From Caldifarciminota bacterium (lineage in GTDB: Bacteria; Hydrothermota; Tepidihabitantia; Tepidihabitantales; CAIPLT01), in contig JANXBB010000086.1 in the NCBI GenBank assembly GCA_025061975.1, positions 1-6,253 on the forward strand: a stretch of DNA of 6,253 bases, in the 5' to 3' direction. This document shows, piece by piece, positions 1 through 6,253 of the stretch. Each line of letters opens with the position of its first letter. Position 1 is the stretch's first letter. A program made the translations under genes and the position numbers. The notes below the pieces were generated by a model. It worked only from the letters and a program-made list of their open reading frames with translations, was not told the origin of the DNA and did no database searches.

Positions 1-857
1 GAAAAATCATACAAAGCCGGAATTCTCCAGCCTCCCTGAATGCGATATGGAAGATTAATTTTTTTACCTCGGGCATAAGTACCAACTGCATATTCTTTGG
101 TGCTTTCGGCTTCAATCCATTGCCAAAATACCTCTGCTTTAAGACTATCGTCGTCAACCCGTTCCAGGTGCTTTAAAACTGGTGCCCAAAAAATATGTTC
201 TCTCATGCCCAAAAAATCAGGCGGCCGATAGTTTTTAGCTGCGTTCCTTAAAAAATCTCGAAATCCGCCTTCAACATTCTCTAAAGAAATATTGTTAGAC
301 AAAAAACCTAAAGTTTTATCTTTCACATAACGCAAATTAGCAATTATATCCCGATATACTCGTTTAGGACGTGCCGGCGCAGTCTCTTCTGTGGAAAGCA
401 CAATTAAGCTTACCAACGCGTTGTGACTTAGTGCTTCGGATTTAATATATTCTAAAAAATGAGATTTCCCAGCGCCATATCCCCCTTCAACAAGTATTGC
501 CCCACCTTTACCTTCTTTAAGATCGTTAAGCATCTTCTGTATCACTTTAATTTCGCAATCACGACCAAACGTAAAATCTGAGACATCTTCGGACGGAACA
601 ATCCCTAATCGAAACGCTTCAATCATCCGATGTGCCTTAATTTTCACTTCTTCGTCTTTAAGTACTCGTCCATTTTTTATAACTCCATGAACAAGTTCTT
701 TTTCTAAACCACTTAATCGATATGCCGGTATCCACAGCTGAAGCCCGGAATCAAATTTTACAAAACATTCAGTTTGAAGTTTTGTTGGTGATCTCCGAAT
801 TGAAAGCAGAACACCCTTGCCAAAAACTGGATGAAAGACCGGCTTGTTCTGATACAT
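1..857 (-). CDS. BrxD-like P-loop ATPase with N-terminal Tudor/CarD-like domain (3' end beyond window)
   Basis: The reading frame from ATG at 857 is open to the left edge, giving 285 residues without the C-terminus. Residues about 5-52 (VFHPVFGKGVLL, then VKFDSGLQLWIPAYRL) look like a small beta-barrel of the kind found in CarD and at the UvrD/PcrA C-terminus, which bind RNA polymerase or nucleic acid. Residues about 75-285 match the DUF2791/BrxD-type ATPase pattern: a helix with IEAFRLGIVPSEDV, then FTFGRD, then a Walker A motif G125-GYGA-G130-K131-S132 followed by HFLEYIK. Walker B is not seen, and by comparison with the neighbouring ATPase it should lie just past the window edge. The gene is last of the three visible here and starts 10 bp after the upstream ATPase, so it is probably co-transcribed and translationally coupled. 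There is no Shine-Dalgarno sequence. The family assignment is by pattern recognition. A role in phage defence is inferred from BREX relatives. A generic STAND or AAA ATPase is the alternative. Confidence 0.85.
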   Translation of the reverse strand, partial: MYQNKPVFHPVFGKGVLLSIRRSPTKLQTECFVKFDSGLQLWIPAYRLSGLEKELVHGVIKNGRVLKDEEVKIKAHRMIEAFRLGIVPSEDVSDFTFGRDCEIKVIQKMLNDLKEGKGGAILVEGGYGAGKSHFLEYIKSEALSHNALVSLIVLSTEETAPARPKRVYRDIIANLRYVKDKTLGFLSNNISLENVEGGFRDFLRNAAKNYRPPDFLGMREHIFWAPVLKHLERVDDDSLKAEVFWQWIEAESTKEYAVGTYARGKKINLPYRIQGGWRIPALYDF

Positions 858-861
858 TACT

Positions 862-878
862 CTGAGTTTAAAACTCAG
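862..878. repeat. 8-bp perfect palindrome across the ATPase gene junction
   Basis: CTGAGTTT and AAACTCAG form a perfect inverted repeat around one central base. On the coding (minus) strand it contains the stop codon of the upstream ATPase (868-870) and ends 4 bases before the ATG of the next gene. As RNA it could fold a stem of about 5-6 bp with an AU-rich loop. There is no U-tract after it in the direction of transcription, so it is not an intrinsic terminator. It might modulate coupling between the two genes, or be chance in AT-rich DNA. Confidence 0.45.
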
Positions 879-2154
879 TTTCAGTTACGTTTTTTTGTTC
901 TTCGGTGATAAGCTTTCGACTAGTAATCCTAAGAAACTTATCAACTTCTGAAGAATTCGTTAAAATCTGCTTTAGGACATTCTTTTCGTTCCGCGCACTT
1001 TGAAGTGCACTTATTAAAGCAACAATAAACAGTCGCCGATAACTAATATCATAGCCATATGCTAGAGCCGATTTTTCAGAAAAAATTTTAATTAATTTTT
1101 TACGATCTTCTGGAGAGATAGTAAAATCGTACGCTACGCAAAAAATCTCGACTAACTTTTCTCCTAGTTCGTTCAGAAACTCCACAGGAGAAATTCCTAA
1201 CTTTTCTAAATCAATCTTTACTCCCAAAGGATTAATGTTAGAGAAAACAGTTGTCAATCGTTGCTTTAACGCCTCATAAACACCCCCAGCACCTTCTAAA
1301 AGTAAATTTTCGTCAGGAATTGCATAAAAAAACATTGCCCCGGGTAGCCGACTGTTGCCACATTCATCAACAATTTGTCGCAAATTATCTAATGCTTTCC
1401 GTTTATCCTTAGAACTTGACATCGAAATACCGCGCTCGGCTTCATCAAATAAAAATATCACGCCACTATAACCAATGAGATGAATCCATTGAATGAAGCT
1501 TCTTATCATTCGGAATGCCGTAGACTTATCAATTCGCTCTGAAATTCGATAGCGTGCTCGAATCTCTTTACCAACTTCTTCTCCTTTTAAATATTGAATT
1601 ACTGCAATAAATTCTTCTGAGTTATCAATGCTTAAGTTAAAAAAAGCTCCTTTCACAGCATTTAGAAAACTAATGCTCTCTATCCCACGCAGGGTATTTA
1701 GGTAATCATTTATTGCGTTAGCATGCTCTAATTTCTCTTTTACTGACGAAAACCAATGCTCAATAAACGCTTCAATCCCAGTAATTGGAAATGCCAGGTC
1801 TCCTTGAAACTTAGGAATTATTTGAATATTGTTTATAATCTGTTTGTAAACAAGCTCTAACTTATCAAAAGGACACTCCGTAGGATTTAAAGGAACATAC
1901 ACAACTACATAACCATTTTTGAAAGCTAAATTTCTTACTGAATACAGAAAGTGAGTCTTGCCGCCCCCATAATTTCCTACTACTAATTTAAATGACGAAA
2001 GATGGTAGTTTTTCAAAATGCCGTTTAAGTATTCGTCTTCAATAACTTTTAGGTATTTGTCTAGACCGATACTGAACAATTCAACTCCTATTTCTGGAGG
2101 TGTGCCGCTGCTACCTAATTTATTAATAATTAATTGTGCAACTTTTTTATCCAT
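868..2154 (-). CDS. BrxD-like (DUF2791-type) P-loop ATPase
   Basis: This is a complete 428-residue ATPase. The N-terminus (IINKLGSSGTPPEIGVELFSIG, about 9-30) is the characteristic opening of BREX-type P-loop proteins. Walker A is G60-NYGG-G65-K66-T67 followed by HFLYSVRN. Walker B is the hydrophobic strand VIFLFDEAE (232-240), with D237 and E238 as the Mg-binding and catalytic acids. A sensor-like strand (AMFFYAIPDE, 273-282) and a conserved-looking arginine in ALKQRL (R299) follow, then a helical C-terminal region. The length is close to that expected for BrxD. The start at 2154 is preferred over the in-frame ATG at 2208 because it lies 4 bp after the upstream stop codon and gives the family-typical N-terminus. 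The 2208 start adds 18 unrelated residues that overlap the upstream gene. It should hydrolyse ATP in the cytoplasm as part of a multiprotein DNA-surveillance or defence complex; that role is inferred from BREX, where BrxD itself is poorly understood. Confidence 0.88.
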   Translation of the reverse strand: MDKKVAQLIINKLGSSGTPPEIGVELFSIGLDKYLKVIEDEYLNGILKNYHLSSFKLVVGNYGGGKTHFLYSVRNLAFKNGYVVVYVPLNPTECPFDKLELVYKQIINNIQIIPKFQGDLAFPITGIEAFIEHWFSSVKEKLEHANAINDYLNTLRGIESISFLNAVKGAFFNLSIDNSEEFIAVIQYLKGEEVGKEIRARYRISERIDKSTAFRMIRSFIQWIHLIGYSGVIFLFDEAERGISMSSSKDKRKALDNLRQIVDECGNSRLPGAMFFYAIPDENLLLEGAGGVYEALKQRLTTVFSNINPLGVKIDLEKLGISPVEFLNELGEKLVEIFCVAYDFTISPEDRKKLIKIFSEKSALAYGYDISYRRLFIVALISALQSARNEKNVLKQILTNSSEVDKFLRITSRKLITEEQKNVTETEF

Positions 2155-2158
2155 AATT

Positions 2159-2998
2159 TTATTTTTGAAAAGCAATCGTTGAATAGTAAGTGCCATTGCC
2201 TGATTCATTATCAGGAACCCATATCGCTGTCGCTTTACTATCAGTCAAAGCAAATGTGGCTACAGTTAATTGAAATTCGTTGATAAGTTCCTGAGTTGTT
2301 TTCAGCTGATAAAGATCGTAACTGTAGGTGACTCGGGAATATTCACGAAAATTGTTTTTGGTCGGATTAATCCAAAAGTTTTTCTTTTGAACAAGCATAA
2401 CAATTTCTCGTAAAAGTTCCAAAAGATTGACTTTATCGCCCCAAGATAAATTATTTAAAACCAAATACCGTCTATAAGCAGTTTTTAATACCTCACAAAA
2501 TTCTTTATAACTATGCCAACGGCTCTGTAAGTCTCTGTCAAATTCTTTAACTGTTTTGACGATTGTATCAAGATTGAGTGGTAATTTTTTTATTAATTCT
2601 TTCTCCGGCCCCCACCAGAAACCCACAGTTCCTTCGTTAAAATTAAACTTTAGGGTGTAATATTTTATTCGCAAATTCGGCAGTTGCCCTTTTAACTCCC
2701 CGAATTCTGAAAGCAAATTAGATAATTTTATACCTATGTTAAAATGCAATTCTTCTTGATCATGAGTAATTTTTTCTTTCTCTTGCGTCAAAAATTTTTC
2801 TAACTCAACAAATAAAGGACTTGCTTTCAACGTATCGTAGACTATCGGATTTTTTATTAGATTCTCAATTTCTGAAAGCATTCGGGCACGTTTGTAACTG
2901 TCTTCGACGCGCGATTTTTCAATAAATTTTTCGTATGATTTTAATTTATTGTTTAATTTACCAAGTTCTTTAAAAAACCTTTCAAAATTAACTATCAT
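2159..2998 (-). CDS. Hypothetical protein with helical/coiled-coil N-terminus, first gene of ATPase operon
   Basis: I do not recognise this 279-residue protein. Residues 1 to about 105 are charged and rich in Lys, Glu and Leu, and look largely helical with coiled-coil character. A short beta-type stretch follows (IKYYTLKFNFNEGTVGFWWGPEKE, about 111-134). Then come helices with aromatic residues and a C-terminal section with a tyrosine-rich motif (YSRVTYSYDLYQL, 220-232) and a final beta-like stretch (ATAIWVPD, 256-263). There is no signal peptide, membrane segment or known catalytic motif, so it is probably cytoplasmic. It has a consensus promoter just upstream, is the first gene of the operon, and ends 4 bp before the ATPase start, so it is likely a partner, adaptor or sensor for the two ATPases. 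That role rests on context alone. The ATG at 2998 has no Shine-Dalgarno sequence. The upstream leader is about 20 nt if the predicted promoter is used. Confidence 0.8.
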   Translation of the reverse strand: MIVNFERFFKELGKLNNKLKSYEKFIEKSRVEDSYKRARMLSEIENLIKNPIVYDTLKASPLFVELEKFLTQEKEKITHDQEELHFNIGIKLSNLLSEFGELKGQLPNLRIKYYTLKFNFNEGTVGFWWGPEKELIKKLPLNLDTIVKTVKEFDRDLQSRWHSYKEFCEVLKTAYRRYLVLNNLSWGDKVNLLELLREIVMLVQKKNFWINPTKNNFREYSRVTYSYDLYQLKTTQELINEFQLTVATFALTDSKATAIWVPDNESGNGTYYSTIAFQK

Positions 2999-3025
2999 GC
3001 TTGCTTGTTTTAAGAGATAAAGAAT

Positions 3026-3053
3026 ATTATAATCAATTATATGTTTGTGTCAA
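3026..3053 (-). promoter_or_regulatory. Consensus sigma-70-type promoter for the ATPase operon
   Basis: On the minus strand TTGACA (3053-3048) and TATAAT (3031-3026) are separated by 16 bp, both perfect matches to the housekeeping consensus. Transcription should begin near 3019, leaving a leader of about 20 nt before the ATG at 2998. A second TATAAT (3041-3036) sits only 6 bp from the -35 box and is badly spaced. The match is strong, but the region is very AT-rich and the organism's sigma specificity is not known. Confidence 0.75.
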
Positions 3054-3073
3054 TAACTTAAATATTGACACAA
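3045..3073. promoter_or_regulatory. Candidate operator: perfect 11-bp inverted repeat between divergent promoters
   Basis: TTGTGTCAATA (3045-3055) and TATTGACACAA (3063-3073) are exact reverse complements around a 7-bp AT-rich spacer. Each arm contains one -35 box, one for each direction. Two consensus -35 boxes back to back explain six of the eleven pairs. The other five matching pairs (two inside, three outside the hexamer) are not needed for promoter function, which suggests a dimeric regulator site that could block both promoters at once. No regulator gene is visible in the window. Confidence 0.55.
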
Positions 3074-3092
3074 TGTATTAATCCTATATTAT
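3065..3092 (+). promoter_or_regulatory. Probable promoter for the M23 peptidase gene
   Basis: TTGACA (3065-3070) is followed after 16 bp by TATTAT (3087-3092), five of six matches to the -10 consensus. Transcription would start near 3099, directly at the ATG at 3100, so the message would be leaderless or nearly so. TATAAC at 3090-3095 is an alternative -10 with a poor 19-bp spacer and would place the start inside the coding region. The -35 box is clear. The -10 choice is less certain. Confidence 0.55.
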
Positions 3093-3099
3093 AACTATA

Positions 3100-5016
3100 A
3101 TGATAATCTTATTGCTTATCACAAGCTTAATCCCTCTTGAAAATTCTTATGTTGAAATAAGCCAAAATGATTGCGAAATTAGCATAAGCTTTTATAATCA
3201 AGCACAAAATTTAATCGGCGAAATTAAAAATATTCCAATTTATGGATACAAAATTTCTTCGAAATATTTATATCTTATTACCGACAACGGACTAGAAGTC
3301 TATAATTCATTAGGTAAAAAAATTAAAATCATTAAAAATCCCGGATTTTGGTTTTTTTCTTGGGATGATAAATATCTTGCATGTGTTTTAGATGATACGC
3401 TTCGATTATATGAAAACTATCAAAAAATCTTTGAGGCAACTATCCCATCAAAGGCAGTACGACAACTTATGTTTTCCTTAGATAATAAATATTTAGGAGT
3501 TATCTTGCGAAACCATTTTTTACTGATCGATGTTGCAAAACGAACCCTGGAATGGACAAAAGAGTTTCCATCCCCGTTAATTTGGGGCAAGTTCTATAAT
3601 TATGATACAACGATTCTGGTAACCGAAGATCGGAAAAATCTCAACGGCAAAGTTTATCTAATTTTAAACAACGGTCAGATTAATAAAGAACTTGGGTTTA
3701 ATTATCAATCTTATGAAGAGCAGATTCAAAATATTGAAATAATTGATAAAAAAATCATCGCTCAAACTCACTGTCGTACATGGATTGTATCCGACAACGA
3801 AGTAAACAGTAAAACTATTCCGCAAGATAACTATTTTACGCCGCGTTTTTCTTGTGATACAATTGCCTGGCCCCTTTCTCCTACTGATTCCATTCACCCA
3901 TTAGGCAACAACTGGGGCGAGTTTCAGAATTATGGGGGTTCATCGTACTATCATCCAGGAATCGACATTCTTTCTCCATATATACCCAATGTTGCGGTAT
4001 ACGCAGTAAAGCGCGGCTATGTTAAAGCCTGGCTTACTACCGGCAACTATCTTTATTGGCGTCTTGCAATTGCTGATTCTTCGTTAACTTATGCTGATTC
4101 TTGTGACGCTTATCTTTATGCTCATATTGACTCCGCGCGCTATCATAAAAATATTGGCGACACAGTAGAAGTTGGAGAACTCATTGGTTATCTTGTGTAC
4201 TGGCCAATTGACAGCGCACATTTTCACCACCTTCATTTTGCAAAAATTCGCGATCGGGGCGCAATCTGGCCCGTAGCTGATTGGGCTTTTATATTCAATC
4301 CTTTACTTAATATGATTCCCAACATTGACACTATTGCGCCCGTTTTTGAAAACGCATCCGGAAACTTTCTTTTCGCTTTCTGTCGTAATAATACGTCTAA
4401 TTATCTAGTACCAACAAATCTTCATGGTGATGTTGATATCATTGCTAAAATCTATGATAAATTCTCGCGCTCAACCGGCGATACAATTTGGGATCGACTA
4501 ATTCCTTTAAAAATTGAATATGAAATCAGCGGCCCTCAATCAATTCCGCGGCAACTTTCGTTTATTTTTAACAAACGAATACCTCCCAATAATACTATTA
4601 ATGTAGTATATAAAGAAGATAATATTTGCCGAAGTCGCGGCGATTATGACTATCGTGATTATTATTTTATCGTAACTAATACCGATGGCGATAGCATTAT
4701 TGAAACCACTGATGCCGGCTTTTGTTGGCGGACAACCGAATTCCCTAATGGAACATATTGGATAAAAGTTTATGCCTCAGATGCAAGTAACAATGTGACA
4801 GTTTGCTCGATGCCGGTTGTAGTTAATAATAGCCCGGGTATATCTATTGAAGAGCCTAAAGTTAACGAGTTACTTGATCAAGGTCAAATTTACAATATCG
4901 CGGGTAAAAAAATCAGCTATAACACTTTAAATGCTAATCCTGGTATTTATTTTATACTCAATAAACACAGAAAACAAAAACTGATAGTTTTTGCAAAGAA
5001 TCGTTTTCTTAAATAA
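3100..5016 (+). CDS. Secreted M23 (LytM-type) metallopeptidase with beta-propeller-like N-terminus and T9SS-like C-terminal tail
   Basis: This is a 638-residue exported protein. Residues 2 to about 13 are a short hydrophobic signal-like segment (IILLLITSLIPL), unusual in having no basic residue before it. Residues about 20-260 are repeated beta-strand units (SKYLYLITDNGLEVY, WDDKYLACVLDDTLRLY, LDNKYLGVILRNHFLLID) that look like propeller blades. Residues about 270-400 are an M23 domain: H285-PGI-D289 (the HxGxD metal motif), H342 in LYAHID, and H377-L-H379 (the HxH motif). All expected zinc and catalytic residues are present, so it is probably active on peptidoglycan cross-bridges or another glycine-containing peptide. 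Residues about 410-575 are beta-rich, Ig-like. Residues about 585-638 (IYNIAGKKI, then NPGIYFIL and KQKLIVFAK) resemble type IX secretion sorting domains. The start is the first ATG after an in-frame stop at 3079-3081, with no Shine-Dalgarno sequence. A role in cell-wall remodelling or in attacking other cells is inferred. A link to the ATPase operon is not shown. Confidence 0.9.
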   Translation: MIILLLITSLIPLENSYVEISQNDCEISISFYNQAQNLIGEIKNIPIYGYKISSKYLYLITDNGLEVYNSLGKKIKIIKNPGFWFFSWDDKYLACVLDDTLRLYENYQKIFEATIPSKAVRQLMFSLDNKYLGVILRNHFLLIDVAKRTLEWTKEFPSPLIWGKFYNYDTTILVTEDRKNLNGKVYLILNNGQINKELGFNYQSYEEQIQNIEIIDKKIIAQTHCRTWIVSDNEVNSKTIPQDNYFTPRFSCDTIAWPLSPTDSIHPLGNNWGEFQNYGGSSYYHPGIDILSPYIPNVAVYAVKRGYVKAWLTTGNYLYWRLAIADSSLTYADSCDAYLYAHIDSARYHKNIGDTVEVGELIGYLVYWPIDSAHFHHLHFAKIRDRGAIWPVADWAFIFNPLLNMIPNIDTIAPVFENASGNFLFAFCRNNTSNYLVPTNLHGDVDIIAKIYDKFSRSTGDTIWDRLIPLKIEYEISGPQSIPRQLSFIFNKRIPPNNTINVVYKEDNICRSRGDYDYRDYYFIVTNTDGDSIIETTDAGFCWRTTEFPNGTYWIKVYASDASNNVTVCSMPVVVNNSPGISIEEPKVNELLDQGQIYNIAGKKISYNTLNANPGIYFILNKHRKQKLIVFAKNRFLK

Positions 5017-5018
5017 TA

Positions 5019-6253
5019 TTACTTCCCCCTAAAAAATCGAATTGTGTTTAAAATAAAATCTCTACCATAATTTAATCTTCGTAATGCATAATCGGTCATA
5101 ATTCCTAATACATAACTTGGAGAGATCTCTTTGGTTTCGGAGACTTGTTTTAGAAATAAAAGGCTTAAAAACAGAGTGATGCCGGCGAAAATAAAGAAAA
5201 ATTGATAATTAACCAAATGCAACCCGATGACTGTTACTGATAAGCTTTTTGTTAAATTCGCTAAATAACCTCCAATAAGTGACGAGATAAATCCAGAAAG
5301 CCCGGTTATTGTAGAATAAATTGCAAAGTAACTTTCCTTAAGTTCTTCGTTTTCGGAAAGTGATAAGACAATATTAAAGACTCCTAAATTAACCGCAGGC
5401 CAAAATATTCCCGTAAGAAAAGCATCAAGCCAAACCGGAAAGAGAAAATTTTCTTTAGGAAAAATCCAAAGAAACGGCAAAAACCCAATAGCTATGAAAT
5501 TTATATATAGCACTGGTTTGGACCGAAATCGGTCAATTGCTCGACCCCATAATGGACCAAAAATTAATGTCATTATTCCTGCAATAATTGAATAAATTGC
5601 AACACGCGAATAAAGCATTTTTAGATGATTTAACATAAAAACGATATAAAAAGGACTGGCAATACCACTGGTGAGGTTCCAAAAAGCAATAAATTTAAGA
5701 AAATTACGAAAATTTTTATTCTTTAGTGGCGCCCAAAAAATTGTTTTGAAACTGACTTTTTTACGAACGTTTGCAACCTCGGGTTGTTTTGTTAAAAAAA
5801 CAAGACCAATTAGAGCAAATAAAGAAGCTATAGAAAAAATCAAAATAAAACCAAGATCGGGGCGGTTTCGGATTTTGAAATAATCTAAAAGCCGGGCACC
5901 GCTCATAGCAACTATCATTCCAATAAGCCCCATTGCAGTATTTCTTATGCCAAAAAAACGCCCTCGAATATCTTGGGGAACTAAATCGCTCATCCAAGAA
6001 AGCCAGGCGTTATCGGCGATAACTAATAAAGCATTAAATATCCCAATAAGCACTAAGAAAAAAACTAAGGAAATTTTGGACTTTAAGAGTAAAAAAATCA
6101 CCGGAATGATAAAAAGCATTCGAGCAATGCCCGAAGTGATTATTGTAAGAGTTTTTCGGTAAGTTAGTCGATTGATCATATATGCGGAAAGAAAACCTAA
6201 GCCCGTTAAAAAAGCGGGTATTGCTGCTAATATTCCAATGTGAAACGGTGTAG
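5019..6253 (-). CDS. Major facilitator superfamily transporter (5' end beyond window)
   Basis: 410 codons are visible and the N-terminus is missing. The frame continues upstream of the ATG at 6179 to the window edge with 24 more residues (PFHIGILAAIPAFLTGLGF is part of them), which form a typical hydrophobic first MFS helix, so the real start is outside. About eleven membrane segments can be seen. In the fragment numbering, WMSDLVPQDIRGRFFGIRN (about 87-104) is a characteristic loop and helix motif of this MFS branch. GRAIDRFRSKPVL (about 236-248) is the motif-A-like loop at the start of the second half. The C-terminus ends in a basic amphipathic tail. It acts in the inner membrane as a secondary transporter, and the substrate cannot be told from sequence. 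The gene is convergent with the peptidase gene, with 2 bp between the stop codons and no evident terminator between them. Confidence 0.9.
   Translation of the reverse strand, partial: TPFHIGILAAIPAFLTGLGFLSAYMINRLTYRKTLTIITSGIARMLFIIPVIFLLLKSKISLVFFLVLIGIFNALLVIADNAWLSWMSDLVPQDIRGRFFGIRNTAMGLIGMIVAMSGARLLDYFKIRNRPDLGFILIFSIASLFALIGLVFLTKQPEVANVRKKVSFKTIFWAPLKNKNFRNFLKFIAFWNLTSGIASPFYIVFMLNHLKMLYSRVAIYSIIAGIMTLIFGPLWGRAIDRFRSKPVLYINFIAIGFLPFLWIFPKENFLFPVWLDAFLTGIFWPAVNLGVFNIVLSLSENEELKESYFAIYSTITGLSGFISSLIGGYLANLTKSLSVTVIGLHLVNYQFFFIFAGITLFLSLLFLKQVSETKEISPSYVLGIMTDYALRRLNYGRDFILNTIRFFRGK

Noticed and set aside
2155..2208. N-terminal extension of the first ATPase from ATG at 2208 (18 extra residues)
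   Set aside because: It overlaps the end of the upstream gene by 50 bp, lacks a ribosome binding site, and the extra residues do not fit the family. The ATG at 2154 gives the typical N-terminus and a 4-bp gap.
3664..3897. Minus-strand 77-codon frame inside the peptidase gene
   Set aside because: It is fully contained in a well-supported gene with M23 motifs and has no family features of its own.
4996..5011. Weak hairpin (AAGAA / TTCTT) near the convergent stop codons as a bidirectional terminator
   Set aside because: The stem is only about 5 AT-rich pairs and has no adjacent T-run in either direction.
5671..6162. Short frames (plus and minus) inside the transporter gene
   Set aside because: They are shadows of a strongly supported membrane protein. 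Their content is the basic or Cys- and Phe-rich type expected from out-of-frame reading of MFS sequence.
6177..6179. ATG at 6179 as the transporter start
   Set aside because: The frame is open upstream to the window edge and encodes a plausible first transmembrane helix, so the gene is truncated by the window and this methionine is internal.
6202..6218. CCCG/CGGG inverted repeat with an A-rich loop
   Set aside because: The arms are only 4 bp and it lies inside coding sequence for a transmembrane helix, so it is most likely chance.

Overview
The window is AT-rich, gene-dense bacterial DNA with five protein genes and one real intergenic gap of 101 bp. Three things hint at the source. The secreted protein ends in a tail resembling the type IX secretion sorting domain. 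No visible start codon has a Shine-Dalgarno sequence. Base composition is low in G+C. Together these suggest a bacterium of the Fibrobacteres-Chlorobi-Bacteroidetes type or a candidate phylum with a similar secretion signature (WOR-3-like lineages are one possibility). This placement is an inference with low confidence.

Left half (1-2998, minus strand): a tight three-gene operon read right to left. First is a 279-residue protein of unknown function with a helical, probably coiled-coil N-terminal part. Then comes a 428-residue P-loop ATPase of the BREX BrxD-like (DUF2791-type) family. Last is a second, diverged P-loop ATPase of the same family, with a small Tudor/CarD-like domain at its N-terminus, which runs off the left edge. 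Gaps between the genes are 4 and 10 bp. Paired BrxD-like ATPases point to an anti-phage or DNA-surveillance module. No methylase, helicase, PglZ or nuclease lies in the window, so the type of system cannot be settled here.

Middle (2999-3099): a compact divergent regulatory region. A consensus sigma-70-type promoter (TTGACA, 16 bp, TATAAT) drives the ATPase operon. A second TTGACA box faces the other way and drives the peptidase gene. The two -35 boxes lie inside a perfect 11-bp inverted repeat with a 7-bp spacer, a good candidate for an operator controlling both directions. The predicted plus-strand transcript starts about where the peptidase start codon lies, so that mRNA may be leaderless.

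Right half: a plus-strand gene (3100-5016) encodes a 638-residue secreted protein with a beta-propeller-like N-terminal half, an M23 (LytM-type) peptidase domain with all expected metal and catalytic residues, and a sorting-like tail. It meets tail to tail, with a 2-bp gap, a minus-strand major facilitator superfamily transporter that runs off the right edge. The transporter frame stays open to the window end, so the ATG at 6179 is internal and not its start. Neither gene has a clear functional tie to the ATPase operon beyond the shared divergent promoter region.
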